Below, piece after piece: positions 34,250 through 53,700 of a stretch of DNA of 64,000 nt. Origin of the DNA: Tolypeutes matacus (taxonomy: Eukaryota > Chordata > Mammalia > Cingulata > Chlamyphoridae); NCBI GenBank assembly GCA_026826555.1, contig JAKSZT010037307.1, forward strand, positions 1,238,171 through 1,302,170, written 5' to 3'. Position 1 is the stretch's first letter. The number at the start of each line of letters is the position of its first letter. The position numbers and the translations under genes were made by a program. The notes below the pieces were generated by a model that was given only the letters and a program-made list of their open reading frames with translations, made no database searches and was not told the origin of the DNA.

Positions 34250-36119
34250 ATTCAGATTACATTCATGTATCAGTAGCTATCAAGAAAATAACAAATTCAT
34301 TGCTGCACAAGGGCCCAAAGAAGAAACAGTGAAGGATTTCTGGAGGATGATGTGGGAAAAAAACAGCCACCATTGTCATGGTGACCAACTTGAAGGCGAG
34401 AAAGGAGTGTACGTGGGCTAGTGTATAAAAGCGCTGGCCTGGCCAAGGCTGCTGGGCCTATGGGATATCTGCATGTCAGTAGGGCATGTGACTGTCCTGG
34501 TGGACTACCCAGCCCAAAAGTCCTGCGTTCAGCAGCTGGGCGATGTGACCAACAGAAAGCCACAGCACCTCATCACTCTGGTCCCCTTTACCAGCTGGCC
34601 AGATTTGGGGGTGCCTTTCACCCCGATCAGCATACTCCTGTTCCTCAAGAAAGTGCAGGCCTGTCGTGGTCCACTGCAGGGCGAGTGTGGCCTGAAGAGG
34701 TACCTTTGTTGTCATGGACACCATGCTGGACATAATGCACAGAGTGGAAGGCGGGTGCGTGCACCGCTGCCGGGCTGCTACCGACGGACATGTAGCATAT
34801 TTTCACATACCAAGCCCTTCTGGAGCATTATCGCTATGGGGACACAGAACTGGAAGTGACTTCTCTAGAAATGCACCCGCAGAAAATTTACAAAACCCCA
34901 GGGACCAGCAACAATGGATTAGAAGAGGAGTTTAAGAAAGTGACATCAGTTGACATTCAGAATGACAAGATGCAACCAGAAACCTTCCAGTCAACATGAA
35001 GCACCAGATTTTACAGATCATTCCATATGAATTCAACAGAGTGACTATTCCAGTTAAGAGAGGAGAAAAGAGCACAGACCATGCGGACGTATCTTTCATT
35101 GACAGCTACCGGCAGCCAGGGCCCAGCCAGCCAGGGCCCACTTCTCCCACAACTGAAAGTTTTTGGTGAATGATCTGGGAGTGGAAATCCAGTTCCATCA
35201 TGATGCTAACAGGCCAGGAGAAATGTGCCCCTTCCTGGCCATCTGAGGGACCGGCATCCTATGGAGACATCACAGTGGAGCTGAAGGAGGAGGACAGTGA
35301 AAGCTGCACTGTCAGACACCTCCTGGTCACCAACACCAGGGAGAAGAAGAGCCGGCAGGTCCGGCAGCCCCACCTCCAGGCTGGCCCGAAGTGGGCATCC
35401 CAGCCATGAGAAAGGTGTGATCAACACAGTCGCATCCATGCAGCAGCAGTAGCACCCAGGACCCAGCCCTTCACTGAGCACTGCAGCACCGGGCGGGAAG
35501 GAAGGGGACCTTCTGTGCCCTGAGCACAGCCCGGGAGCGGGCGAAAGCAGAGGGGATTCTGGACATCTTTCAGACCCTCAAACAAAGGCCACACATGGCC
35601 CAGGCCCTGGAAGAGCATGAATTCTGCTACAAGGTGATGCAGGAATATATTGATGTGCTTGCAGATACGCCAACTTCCAGTATGAGGTGATGAGGCCTGT
35701 GGCAGGAGAACTGACTTCTCTAATATTGTTCTGTTAATATATACAACATTGTGATTATATCTTATAGCTGCTTTAGAAATTGGTACATAGACTTCTATTA
35801 CCTGTTAAGTAGAAATTTTATGCATAATTGTGTTAGCACTGACAGTCCCTTTTCCATTGTTTTACTGGGGTATTAAATAGTGTGATATTGGATTGGAAAA
35901 AAAAAAAAAAGCTGGGTGAACCTCCAGGGGACTCAGCTGTGGATGGGGGAAGGGGGAACATGCACCGTGGACGGGAGTGCCTTGGGGGCACGAGGAGGGA
36001 GAAGCTGCCACCAGATGCCCACGGCCTCACCCCTGAACGCCCCAACCTGTCTTCCTGCAGGAGGTGGGGTAAGGAAATGAGTGATCCCCCTGTCCATGGC
36101 CATCTCTCACTCACTAAAC

Positions 36120-36303
36120 CAGGGGTTCTTAACAAGCGGTCTATGAGCTTCGATCGAAATTCAAAAAAACAATATTCTTGTGGGGATGTGCTGGTGCGGT
36201 GTGATATATTTATTAAATAATACACAGTGTAGTGTGGACTTAGTAAGGGGTCCATGGTTTTCACCTGACTGGCAAAGGGGTCTGTGGAACAAAAGAACCC
36301 CTA
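36120..36303. mobile_element. hAT-type nonautonomous DNA transposon, copy 2
   Basis: A 184-bp element from CAGGGGTTCTTAAC to AGAACCCCTA with a perfect 8-bp duplication CACTAAAC at 36112-36119 and 36304-36311, the hallmark of hAT insertion. The interior ('ggtgtgatatatttattaaa', 'gtgtggacttagtaaggggt', 'cctgactggcaaaggggtc') matches copy 1 closely. There is no coding capacity. Confidence 0.85.
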
Positions 36304-36319
36304 CACTAAACAGCTTGTT

Positions 36320-36500
36320 CTCCATTCTTGACACAGGTACATCCTATTAACGCTTCCACACCGTCCCTCACCCTGGAATGCCAACTGGAATGCCCTTTCC
36401 CCAAGTTTATCCAAATCTGGCTTGCCCTTTGAGTGCACATGTCACCACCTCTGGGAAGTCTTCCATGATTGCCCTAGTCAAAAGTAGTGTTTCCTCCCTC
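36320..36500 (+). repeat. L2 LINE fragment
   Basis: The text 'ccctggaatgccaactggaa', 'cttgccctttgagtgcacat' and 'ctctgggaagtcttccatga' follows L2 order. Confidence 0.5.
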
Positions 36501-36514
36501 TGACATCTTCTAGA

Positions 36515-36740
36515 ACAGAGAGCAGCGGCTAAGAGCTTGAGCTCGGTTTATCTATCTGTAAGATGGGAATATGAGGACTACATGAGATGATCCACACAAA
36601 GCCCCATACAGTCCTGGTGCCCAGGAGGCACTCAGTCAACGGCAGCTGCTCATTATGATGCTTTGGTTCCCCCCACTCCCACGCTGCCAAGGTAGAACCA
36701 CAGCTCCCACAGGCCCTGGCACACAGTAGGCACCCATCGA
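36515..36740 (+). repeat. MIR SINE
   Basis: MIR head ('agagcagcggctaagagctt'), the 'tatctgtaagatgggaat' core, and an L2/MIR-type end ('gtgcccaggaggcactcagt'). Confidence 0.6.
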
Positions 36741-37303
36741 ATGCTCACCTGTGTGACCAGCAGGTGGCCCCACACCTCACTTAACCCACCCTGCCCACCC
36801 CCTCCCAGCTGCTCTGAGCCCCTGAGTCACCTGCTGCCTCCACCTGGTCAGGGGAAACAGAGAGGACAGCAATGTGTATCACCGAGCAGGCACTTGGGCC
36901 ACGCTGGTGACGAAGGCTTTGGGCTCAGCCTCGCCTCTCCCCTTCCCGTTTCAAAACCCTGCCTACCCCTTTGGGGGTTACTCCCCTTCAACGGATAAGA
37001 AAACTGAGGCCCAGAGACATGTGGGGTCTGTCCGAGACCATAGAGCACTCCTTGCAACCCGTCATCTGGTAGCGACACAGTTGCCAAGGGTGCCGGCAAG
37101 GCCCTGGTGGGATTAATCCGTGCCTCATTTTACTGAGGGGGAGCCCTAGAAAGGGGGAACAGCCTTGCCTCAGGCCTCCTGTGGACCGGAGCTCAGGTCT
37201 CATGGCTCTAAACCAAACAGCCCACACAGGGTGGAAGGTGGGCTTCCCAGACCCCTCCTTGCCTGGGAGTAGTTCCCTCCCATGTGATGTCAAGAGTCGG
37301 CCT

Positions 37304-37470
37304 CGGGAAGCGGCTGTGGCTCAATCAGTAGGGCTCCCGTTTACCATGTGGGAGGCCCCGGGTTCGGTTCCCGGGGCCTCCTGGTGGGGGCGGGCCCGCC
37401 CGCGCGGCGTGGTTGGCTGACCCGGCAAGCGCGGGCAGCAAGGGGGGGATAAATGAATAAATAAATAAAA

Positions 37471-37500
<30 letters not shown>
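37304..37500 (+). repeat. DAS-type SINE, CpG-rich and little decayed
   Basis: A full-length monomer with GGGAAGCGGCTGTGGCTCAA head and (AATA)n/ATCTTTAAA plus a long A tail. AAGAGTCGGCCT (12 bp) is duplicated at 37292-37303 and 37501-37512. It retains more CpG dinucleotides than the other copies, suggesting recent insertion. The host DNA around it resembles the LTR fragment at 42130. Confidence 0.9.
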
Positions 37501-37504
<4 letters not shown>

Positions 37505-37512
37505 GTCGGCCT

Positions 37513-39094
37513 GTGTGACCAATAGAATGCGGTTCCCACTCTGGTTCCAAGGGATGGGCATGTAGCTGCCCAGCTGGGCAAGGGGAAGAACCTTAGCCTG
37601 CTCGGGGGCAGCTGCAGGGAACCATTAAGGCAGCCTGGCTCGGAGCCAGCACCCAGGACCTGGTCCCCCACCCCACATCTGCCAAGGAGAGAGAGTTTCA
37701 AGGAGGCCTGGGAGCACTGAGACCTCTGCAGAGGTTGCAGCAGGCCACACATGCTCACGCATGCACACGTCTTTCACAGGATTCTTTACTGAAAGCTTCT
37801 GGGGAAACCACCATGGAGTCCGTGGAAATGCTCAGTATCTGTACAGGCTGATGGGACCGTGTGGCCCCCTGGCTTCGCTCACCTGATTCCAGCTGATTGG
37901 GATTTGCTCCCTGTTCACAGACAGCCACATGGAGGCCCAAAGAGGAAGGGACCAGGTGACTATCCCTGCAGCCCTGGCTTATGAGAGCTGCATCTGAGGC
38001 TGGGGGTCAGGGCCAGGCTTCTGGTGGGCCTCGACACAGCAGCTCTGATTGGCAGCCACGCTGACGTGGGAGATGGGGGTGGGGGGGGCTTTCCATCGTC
38101 TCCTCTGCTAACCACCTCTGCACGCCCCCACTCCAACAGGCCAGGGGTGGGGCTAGCTTGCAGGCACCTGAGCAGACGCCCCTGGGTGGAGAAGTCTGAT
38201 TTACTGGGTGGAAAGCCCCAGAGGTAGACTTGGGGCTGGGCTGCTTTTCCCTAGGGCAACTTGAGGTATTTCTCTCCATCCTAACGGCAGAAGGATGCTA
38301 GGGTGGGGGGTGCTAATGGGTGCTGGGCATGCCCCAGGCACCTCACTAAGTACTTCACACTCATCATCTGCCCAAATTCCCCTCCCTGAGGTGGACACTC
38401 AACTACACAGTTGAGGAGACTGAAGCCAGGGGACTGGGGGACTTGTCCAAGGTCACCAGGCTAGGAGGCAACTTCTCAGGAGTGCTTGCCTGCCGCCTGC
38501 CTTCCAGCATCTCCACACCCTCCCCCATGCCCTGAAGGGAAGGGGGAGGGAGCTCCTCGGATGCCAGAGCAGATCTTGGAAAACTGGGAGGTTTGGAGAG
38601 AAGAGGTGGGGAGAAATGCCACAGCCAGGGCCCCCTCGAGGCTGCCTGCGAGGCCTCCTGAGGGCTGAGGGTGCTGTCGCTGAGTAGTCAAAAGACAGTC
38701 TTCCAGCGGCCCGCCCCCTCCCCTCCCTGACATTCTCTCTGCCAAATGAAATCTGGCAGCTTCTGAAAATAGCTCCGCGCTGCAGCAGGCGCTCTGCCCG
38801 CCCTTCAGCAGGCTGGCCCGCAGCTGGGGGTGGCTGCTGTGAGCAGGCGCTGGTGCACGCGGGGCTGGAGGTAGGTGTCACACACGGCGCACGGGTGGTG
38901 CAGAGCTGGGAGCACGTGGCAGTTGCCATCCCTTGGCGCCTCTGACCTTTCCATGGCTAGTGAGGCTGCAGTGACCTGGAGTCAGCCTGGCACCCTCTCC
39001 GGCAGTGGTGAAATCACTAGTGGGAACGAGCAGCTGCCCTTGGGCCAGTTTTGTCCAAGCATACAGAAAAGAGAAATCCAGGAACCAGGGGAAA
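37513..39094. other. Intergenic DNA between MAPKAPK3 and the repeat cluster
   Basis: It holds an LTR-like segment near 37513-37620 and a reverse MIR near 38335-38470 ('cttcacactcatcatctgcc', 'cttgtccaaggtcaccaggc'). A moderately GC-rich block lies at about 38640-38900. No supported gene was found. Confidence 0.45.
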
Positions 39095-39108
39095 ATGCCA
39101 AGATGGTG

Positions 39109-39114
39109 TTTATT
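39109..39114 (-). terminator. MAPKAPK3: Candidate MAPKAPK3 poly(A) signal
   Basis: AATAAA on the minus strand in a TATTAATAAACACC context, about 1.23 kb past the stop codon. It is the first canonical hexamer that I found downstream of the stop. A T-rich segment follows within about 40 bases. Confidence 0.6.
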
Positions 39115-40084
39115 AATATCTGGATGTAAAACCCAGCAGTGTTGTCCTATCTGATGAGGTCTGGGGTTTCCCAGCCAGGGAGAGCAGCCAGGAACCAGGC
39201 TGGGTGTCAGGCACTTGTCAGGCCTGTATCAGCCACTCAGTACCACGAGGCTCCCCTGGGCCCAGCAAGGAAAGGGCCTCTGCCCTGACTCAGGCCGAAG
39301 TCAGGCCCAGACCTTCTGGGCACCCCTCAGCAGCCCTCCCGGACCTCTGGATCTGACCCAGAATATAGAAAGAACCCCGATTAAAGGGGAGCCCCCTGCC
39401 CTGCCCCAAGCACTCATGGTCACAAGCAACCTCACAAAAGTACACCAAGGGGCATCCCCCGCCATGTCCCAGGACAGGATGGGGGTGAGCCCTCACATGG
39501 GGGCACCCAGAGGGGCTTGCCTGCCTGGGATCGGAGGGCAGGCGGGGGCAGGGAAGCTTACCCTTCTGTCACAGTGATATTTTCCCTAGTGGAAAGGGTT
39601 AAAAGCACCACCACCACCCCCACTCACAGCTGAGATGAGAGATCATCCTTTGAGTAGGTGGGAGTGATAGGATGACTGGGCACAGGGACTCTGTGGGGGG
39701 AGAGGTGCAGCAAGGCAGGGCTGGACCACCCGGGGAGGGAGGCAGACTTTCCTCTGCAGCCCAAGGGACACCAAGGACGGGTAAGCCTGAGAGAGGCAGC
39801 TGGCGCAAGGGATACCAGCCACCCCAGTGGGCCCTTGATTGTCCCTTCTCTCTCCCTTGTTGCTCGCTCAGCATTCACAGACAGCAACACTGTCCCTGGT
39901 CACCATGGCAACCAGTGGCCGGATGCCTTTCCCAAGGCCAGGCCCGCCCCACAGGGGAGTGTCTCCACGGAAGAGGGCAGGCCCAGCCACAGCTCCCAGT
40001 GGCCTAGAAGGCAGAGGCCATGCCCCAAGGCACAACAAAGTTGAGGCATCACTCAGTACCCCCTGGCCAGAGCTGCTGTGACTA

Positions 40085-40116
40085 CAGCAGGCAGCAGGCA
40101 GCAGGCAGCAGGCAGC
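40085..40116 (-). repeat. Heptamer tandem repeat (CAGCAGG)4.6 in 3' UTR
   Basis: Four perfect CAGCAGG units plus CAGC lie within the predicted MAPKAPK3 3' UTR. On the mRNA they read as CCTGCTG repeats. A second short repeat, three GGCCTG units, follows at 40141-40158. Confidence 0.9.
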
Positions 40117-40343
40117 TCTACCCCCGGGACCCTGCCCAAGGGCCTGGGCCTGGGCCTGGGCTGGGGCTCTGAAGGAGGTTTTGGGTCAGGGCTCCCCATC
40201 CTGAAATTCCAAGTGACAAATTAAAACACAACAAAATAATCCTTTGGTTAAGAAAATCACCCTGGGCCTTCCCGGCCTGGGCCTCCACATGCTCCAGTCT
40301 GTCCTCCCTGCTGAGTGGAGCGGCTCCTCCACGGCCCCATGAG

Positions 40344-48405
<8,062 letters not shown>

Positions 48406-51400
48406 ACTGAGAGTCGGCCCTGGGCTCAAGCAGCTCGGCCAGTGGCATGGGGAGGCGCTGGGAAGTGGCTGACAGCCTGTGGGGCTCAGACGCCAGAGAA
48501 GCCCCGCCTCCCTCCTCAGGAGCAGCAAGTGAAGTGGAACTGAGCAGGTAGGTATTGGCGTCAAATCACACATCAGCTGTGGGTCCACGGGCCAGGGGCC
48601 ACATCCCCTAAGTCTCAATTTCCTCATGTTAACAGCAGGGATGACGCGTTTGTGACTAGGATGTAGAGAACACAGGATGGCCCCTGGCACAGAGCAGGCG
48701 CCTTGGGGCCTCCCTTGTGATCCTCTTCCAGCACCTCTATGTGAAACAAAGTGGAGGCCCCGGGAAAGGCTGGGGTGGGAGAAGGGTGCACCGACAGGGA
48801 AGCCTGCCCCGCAGGCCTCGGCATGACCAGGAGGCTTCTGGGGAGGGCACTGCTGGGCCTCGCGGCCTGGCCTGTCAGTCCCTCCTTCACCAGCTCCCAT
48901 GGTGGAGGAACGCAGGCCACCCTCATGCAGGAGTGAGGGTAGGGAGACTTCAGAGTCTCCAGAAGCAGGCACGGGAGTGAAGCTGCCACTGCCGAGGTGC
49001 CTGGTCATGACCGCTTGAGGCCCTGTTGGTCCCTGGCTTCCAGGGCAACTGCACAACCTCCCCGGGGGGCCCCGGTGCAGGGCTGGGACGGCAGTGCCAT
49101 TACAGTTGCCGAGTGGGGCCGCCCAGGCTCGACCCTGGCCCATGTCTGCAGACCCTGGCTCACAGGGTGTGGACCTAGAGGGAGGGACTGAGGGAGATCT
49201 GGGTTTGGGAGCGGATTGCTCCAGTGACACATGTGACCTCAGGCAAACATTCGCAGATCCAAGCTGCAGGCTGCTCCTCTGTAAAGTGGGGGTGATGACA
49301 GAGCCATCCCCATAGGAGCAAACGCACCCGCACGGGTGGCCCTGCTGTATGCATCGCGGCAAGTCGGGCTTCAGGTAGGCAGGTGTCAGGAGCACAGCTC
49401 GGGTTAGCTCAGCCTGCGGGGGAGGAGGCGTGCAGGGGGTGGCGGCACAGAACCGGAGAGCAGGGCCGAGCCAGAAAGGCCCCGGCCCCCTCAGGGCTGC
49501 CCATTTGGGGCCCAGCCACCGTTTGTTTCCCAGGTGAGGAGGGCTGAGGACCAGGGTTCAGATCAGCCCTGCCCTGCTCAGCATACACAGGCCCCGGCGC
49601 TGCCCGTGACCTTGGTTTCCCCTCTACGGGACGGGGAGAGCCAGGCCGCTGCGCACAGGGCACTGTGCGGGGCAGGCGCTGGGACCAAGCTCTCTAGGCA
49701 AAGGTGAGCTGGTGTGGGCAGAGAGCCCGGGTGGAGAGGCCACGCCTCTGGTGTGCAAGGGAGGGGAGAGGAAGGCAGCGGCTTCTCTGCGTCTGCTGCC
49801 CCCTGCCTGTCCCTCCATCTCGGAGGCTGCTCGACAGGGAGCCAGCCAGGCAAGCTCCTCCTCGGCTCCACTTGCCAGGCCACAAGGGGGGGTGCGTGTG
49901 GAGGCCGCCGAATCCCTTGCCCACGCTGCCCAGCCCCCAGGACACCCTGCAGCCCTCTGCACTCTCAGCCTCGAGCACCGCAGCCCGCCCACAGTGCTGC
50001 AGGTACAGGGCTCGGTCACCCACATTGCCGCACCAGCCTGCCCCCACCATGTCCCAAGGCGGCTCTGGCTGAGGATGCCCCAGCCCTAAGCCCACAGGCA
50101 CCAAGATGCACCCTCTTCCCTTTCCTGCCGTGCCCACCCTGCACTTCTTTCCGCTTTGCCTCCTATCCTGCCACCCCCAGCACCTCCTCCCCAGCCTGAC
50201 ATGACATCTCCAGACAAGCCCCTCAGGTTGGCTCCTGGGCCCTCCTCTCACACTGCAAGCCCCCTGGAGTCTGCCCTCACACCAGCACTCTCTCTTCTCT
50301 CATAAAATCCCAAGCTCGGGGCTGGAACCCTTTCTCTGGGGTCCCCATACATGCCTCTCCCCCTCTGGCCCTTCTCCATGGGTGGTCATAGACCACCTCT
50401 CTGTTCTGTAAGTCTCCCCACCATCCTCCCAATAAAGGGCACCTCCTCCCCAGGCCTCCGGGGTTAGCCTTCCTCTCCCCCCTCATTTCCCTCTACCCCC
50501 AGCCCCAGAAGACTGCTCTGGCAGAAACGAGCTGCTTGCTCTTCCCAAGCAGGCCTCCTCCTCCCAGGTCTCTATGCCCACGCCTATGCTGGTCTCTGCC
50601 GCACACACTTGCCCCGTCGTCTTCTCCGTTGGATCAGCTCTCTCTGAGGAACCTTCTGGGCTCAGCTCAGATGTCTCCTCCTCTGAAAAGTCCCCCAGTG
50701 TCTCCCCCAGGTGGACTTTTGCCTCCATCCCTCCCACCAGGCTGGAAGCAGCTCGAGTGCAGAGGCCAGGTCAGGACAACCTGGGGTCTCTGGTTGGGGC
50801 CTAACAGAAAACATCAGGCTCCTGAACAGAGGATGGGAGGACGGGCATGTGGCCCAAGGGAGGCAGGAGGCCGGGAAGGGGGAGGAGGAGGCAGGTGGTT
50901 GGCAGGAGAAGGGGCCAGGGAGCCTCAAGGCCTCAGCCTGCTTTGCTGAGACGGAGGAGCAGGTGGAGCTGCCCTGAAATGGAGCCTCTCACTGCCTCCC
51001 ACCCCACTCTGCCCATATTTAGGAACCCATTTCCCACACGGATTAAAATAGTCTTCCCCCGAGTGCCAAGGCCTTGAGAACAAGCAGAGGGCAGGGAGAG
51101 GCCTGTCTCCGGGAAGCATGATAAAGGCACCTCTGGCCTCTCTGCAGGGGAGATCACAGGGGCCAGAGCCCTGGACGAGGCCCCACCCGAGTCCAGCCAA
51201 CAGAGGCAGGACCTCCAGCCTCAGCCTGACGCAGCCGCCAAGGAAATCCCCTGGCTCAGCACTCCTGACCCTTCAGGTTGACCTTGGGCATAGCCCCAAA
51301 CCTCTTAAAGCCTCAGTTTCCTCATCTTTCTTCCTCATGGCTGGAACCTTATCTTCCAGGCTCCCCTCAACGTCACCTCCCCTCAGAAGCCCTCTCTGAC

Positions 51401-51719
51401 CACCCTATCTAAAGTGAACCTCAAGGGTCCCTCACTCTCCTTGCACCCTTGAATTTTCTTTCTTTACCTGTATGCTTTGTTTATGGAGGTGTCATTTACA
51501 CACAGTAAAATACACAGGTCTCGAGAGTCCAGTTCAGTGAGTTCTGATGATTGCAAACCCCCCTGTGACCCACCCCCATCGGCACAGAGAACATTTTCAG
51601 CTCCCAGAAAGCTCCCTCATACTGCCTTTTACCTCCTATGCAGCATTCACTTACAACCTGCAATTAGCTTGTTCCTTTGATAACTCTTTACACAAATACA
51701 CACATAAAGATACTGCGTT

Positions 51720-51865
51720 TACAACGTGCCCAGCTCTGTTCTGAGCCTTTTATAAAGATTAGGAAGAAGGGACTTAATTATTGCCACTTTTTAGAGGAGA
51801 AAATTGAGGCACAGAGAGGGGAGGTAACTGGCCCCAGTTCACACAGCTGTTGCCCCAGCCAAGTG
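51720..51865 (-). repeat. MIR SINE
   Basis: Reverse MIR order: 'tgagccttttataaagatta', 'ttgaggcacagagagggga', 'taactggccccagttcacac'. Confidence 0.6.
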
Positions 51866-53514
51866 GACACCATGCTGCCTCCCTCATGAGACCGTGGGCC
51901 CACAAGGGCAGGGCCAGGTCCCCCTGGTCACTGGTGGGTCCCAGTGCCCAGCACAGGGCCTGGCATAGAGTGTATCTATATTACCTGGCTCAGGTTATAT
52001 TGATAGATTTAATGAACAAATCTATAAGGCGTGGATGAGAAAAGAAATCCTTACAAGTAATCGTGAGGATGAGATTAGATTCAGTTGAGGAGGCCTCAGG
52101 GAGGCTCAACAAATGGAGGATATGATAGCCTGGCCAGACTTGTTCCCCACTACCCGGGGTGGCCTGTACTTCACCTACCCTTTCTGTCAAAGCAGATTTT
52201 ACCCTCTCTTCCAGGGAGCCCATCCTGACTGCTCACAAGCCCATGGCTATCAGTTGGCCTCACTCATGCAGATTCGTGGCTGACTCCACACTGTCCTTCA
52301 AAAAAAGGGTCTCCAGGCAAGAGCCCCGTCATCCCGGGCATAGGAACGACACAGGGCTAGGAGGCAGGAGGCCCGGGTTCTAGCCCTATTCTCAGCGTGA
52401 CCCGGGGCATCCCTTTGCTTTTCTCTGGACTTCTGTTTCCATGTTAAACTGCAGAGCTTGGGCTAGACTGGAGCAAGGGGGCACTCGACGGAGGCCTCGG
52501 GACAGGAGCGCCTTGCAGAACAGCCATCGTGGCACCACTCCTACGTTACCCCCCACCAACGGAGCAGCCCCGGGTCCTCGTGGACCCTGCACACCTGAGC
52601 CCAGATGGGAGCCATCTAGCATGGAGAATGGTGTCTCAGTCCCCAGTCACAGCTGACAGAACAGGGAGGCGGGGGCCTTTGGCCAACCCACCAGGCTCAC
52701 ACCTTTGCCTCACACTCGTCCTACATCCCCTGGGCCCCCAAGGATCCACCAAAGTACCTGGGTAGCTCCACATCTCCAGCTAGTGCCCATCTGGGAGGCA
52801 GGGCCCTGCTTTCTCCCAAGGGAGAGCCCCCTGACATTTCCTTGAACAAAAGACCCTGCTCTGGCCTCAGGCTTTGCTGCAATGGTTTTCATCTCTCCCT
52901 TCTCCCATCCCTCTCCTTTGTCAAATCCGCTCAACTGCCCCCAGAGCTGGCAGCTGGACGGCCAAGGCCCCTGCCAACTCCACCAGCCAGTGAGCCCCAG
53001 CAGAGGGGAGGGGCAGAGGGGCCCATGCCCTTCCCAGACACCTGCCTGTGCCACCACCACCAGGCATAATGGCACCTCAGACCAGGCCAGACCCCCCCTC
53101 ACCACTTGTGCCCCTTCCCACGGAAGACAGCGTCTGCACGTGGGTGGAGGAATTCTCAAGTTCCAGAGCCAGGAAAACACCAGCAGCACCTGCCTGTTTG
53201 GAAAACAATTTGCAGTTTACAAAACACTCTCCTGTTCCTTATCTCGTGGGAATGCTCAGTGCCACCCTGTGAGGCAAGCAGGGTGGAGATCATCAGCCCC
53301 AATTTACAGATGAAGAAGCAGGCTCAGGAGGATGAAGTCATCACCCTCAGGCCCCTGGGCTGAAGTATAGTGGGACCAGAACAGGGAAGAGAACGGGGTT
53401 CCTGAGAGAGCATCCAGACAACCCCTCCCAGAGGGGAGAGCAGAGGAGCAGGTGGCCCCAAGTCGGAGAGGCACTGAACAAAACCACAGCTTGCACAAGA
53501 CTTGGGAAACTTGT

Positions 53515-53700
53515 TCTGAAAGAAATGTGTGCATGGTTGTGTGAGTAGTGTGCATATAACATATATGAGGGTACGTGGGGGTGCGGGTAGGGAGGTATGG
53601 GGGTGGGGGGCTATGCATGGGCACATGGGTGCATGTGCAGGGCTGTGGGGAGTGGGTGTGTAGGCACATGGGTGTGCGTGCATGTTTGTCTCTAGCCTCT
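53515..53700. repeat. GT/G-rich low-complexity stretch
   Basis: Imperfect TG-rich sequence with repeated GTGTG, CATGGG and GGGGTGGGGG blocks ('gtgtgcatggttgtgtgagt' and 'cacatgggtgcatgtgcagg'). It has no coding signature. Confidence 0.7.

Larger units (their letters stand above)
31406..35906 (+). pseudogene. PTPRA: Processed PTPRA pseudogene, split by an L1
   Basis: PTPRA is a receptor-type tyrosine phosphatase with a short ectodomain, one membrane segment and two phosphatase domains. This copy is intronless. It has 5' UTR-like DNA, a GTG where the start ATG should be (31635), ectodomain (ANNATT, TSNSSS, SLSVAP), a membrane stretch near 32095, then DNA for SGVHLTPAEGV. After an L1 (32178-34249) it resumes with [13 protein letters not shown], the first phosphatase domain (TNRKPQ, FTSWPD), the second ([22 protein letters not shown]) and a 3' UTR ending in an A run at 35897-35910. 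Frameshifts and stops are spread over its length. About 110 residues between the membrane segment and the first phosphatase domain are deleted. Flanking AAAAGCT(T/G)GGTGA at 31393-31405 and 35907-35919 is its target-site duplication. Confidence 0.9.
39095..40343 (-). other. MAPKAPK3: MAPKAPK3 3' UTR (predicted)
   Basis: It lies downstream of the TAG at 40344-40346 on the minus strand. The first canonical poly(A) signal downstream is AATAAA at 39109-39114, giving a 3' UTR of about 1.25 kb. It contains a heptamer repeat (40085-40116) and a short GGCCTG repeat (40141-40158). The exact cleavage site is not shown by sequence. Confidence 0.6.

Noticed and set aside
34250..35720. A functional phosphatase gene
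   Set aside because: Stops and frameshifts are spread through both phosphatase domains, the start codon is lost, an L1 interrupts it, and it ends in an A run, so it is a processed pseudogene.
38800..38954. A 45-50-codon minus-strand ATG frame with several cysteines and histidines just downstream of MAPKAPK3
   Set aside because: It is too short and matches no family that I know; the CxxC-like spacing is probably chance. Conservation in other mammals would be needed to revive it.
40085..40116. Possible CRISPR-like or satellite array
   Set aside because: It is a plain 7-bp tandem repeat of under five units without spacers, in a mammalian 3' UTR.
49694..50251. Several overlapping frames of 120-185 codons on both strands
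   Set aside because: Multiple frames stay open at once in GC-rich DNA, which indicates composition rather than selection. No known protein was recognised.
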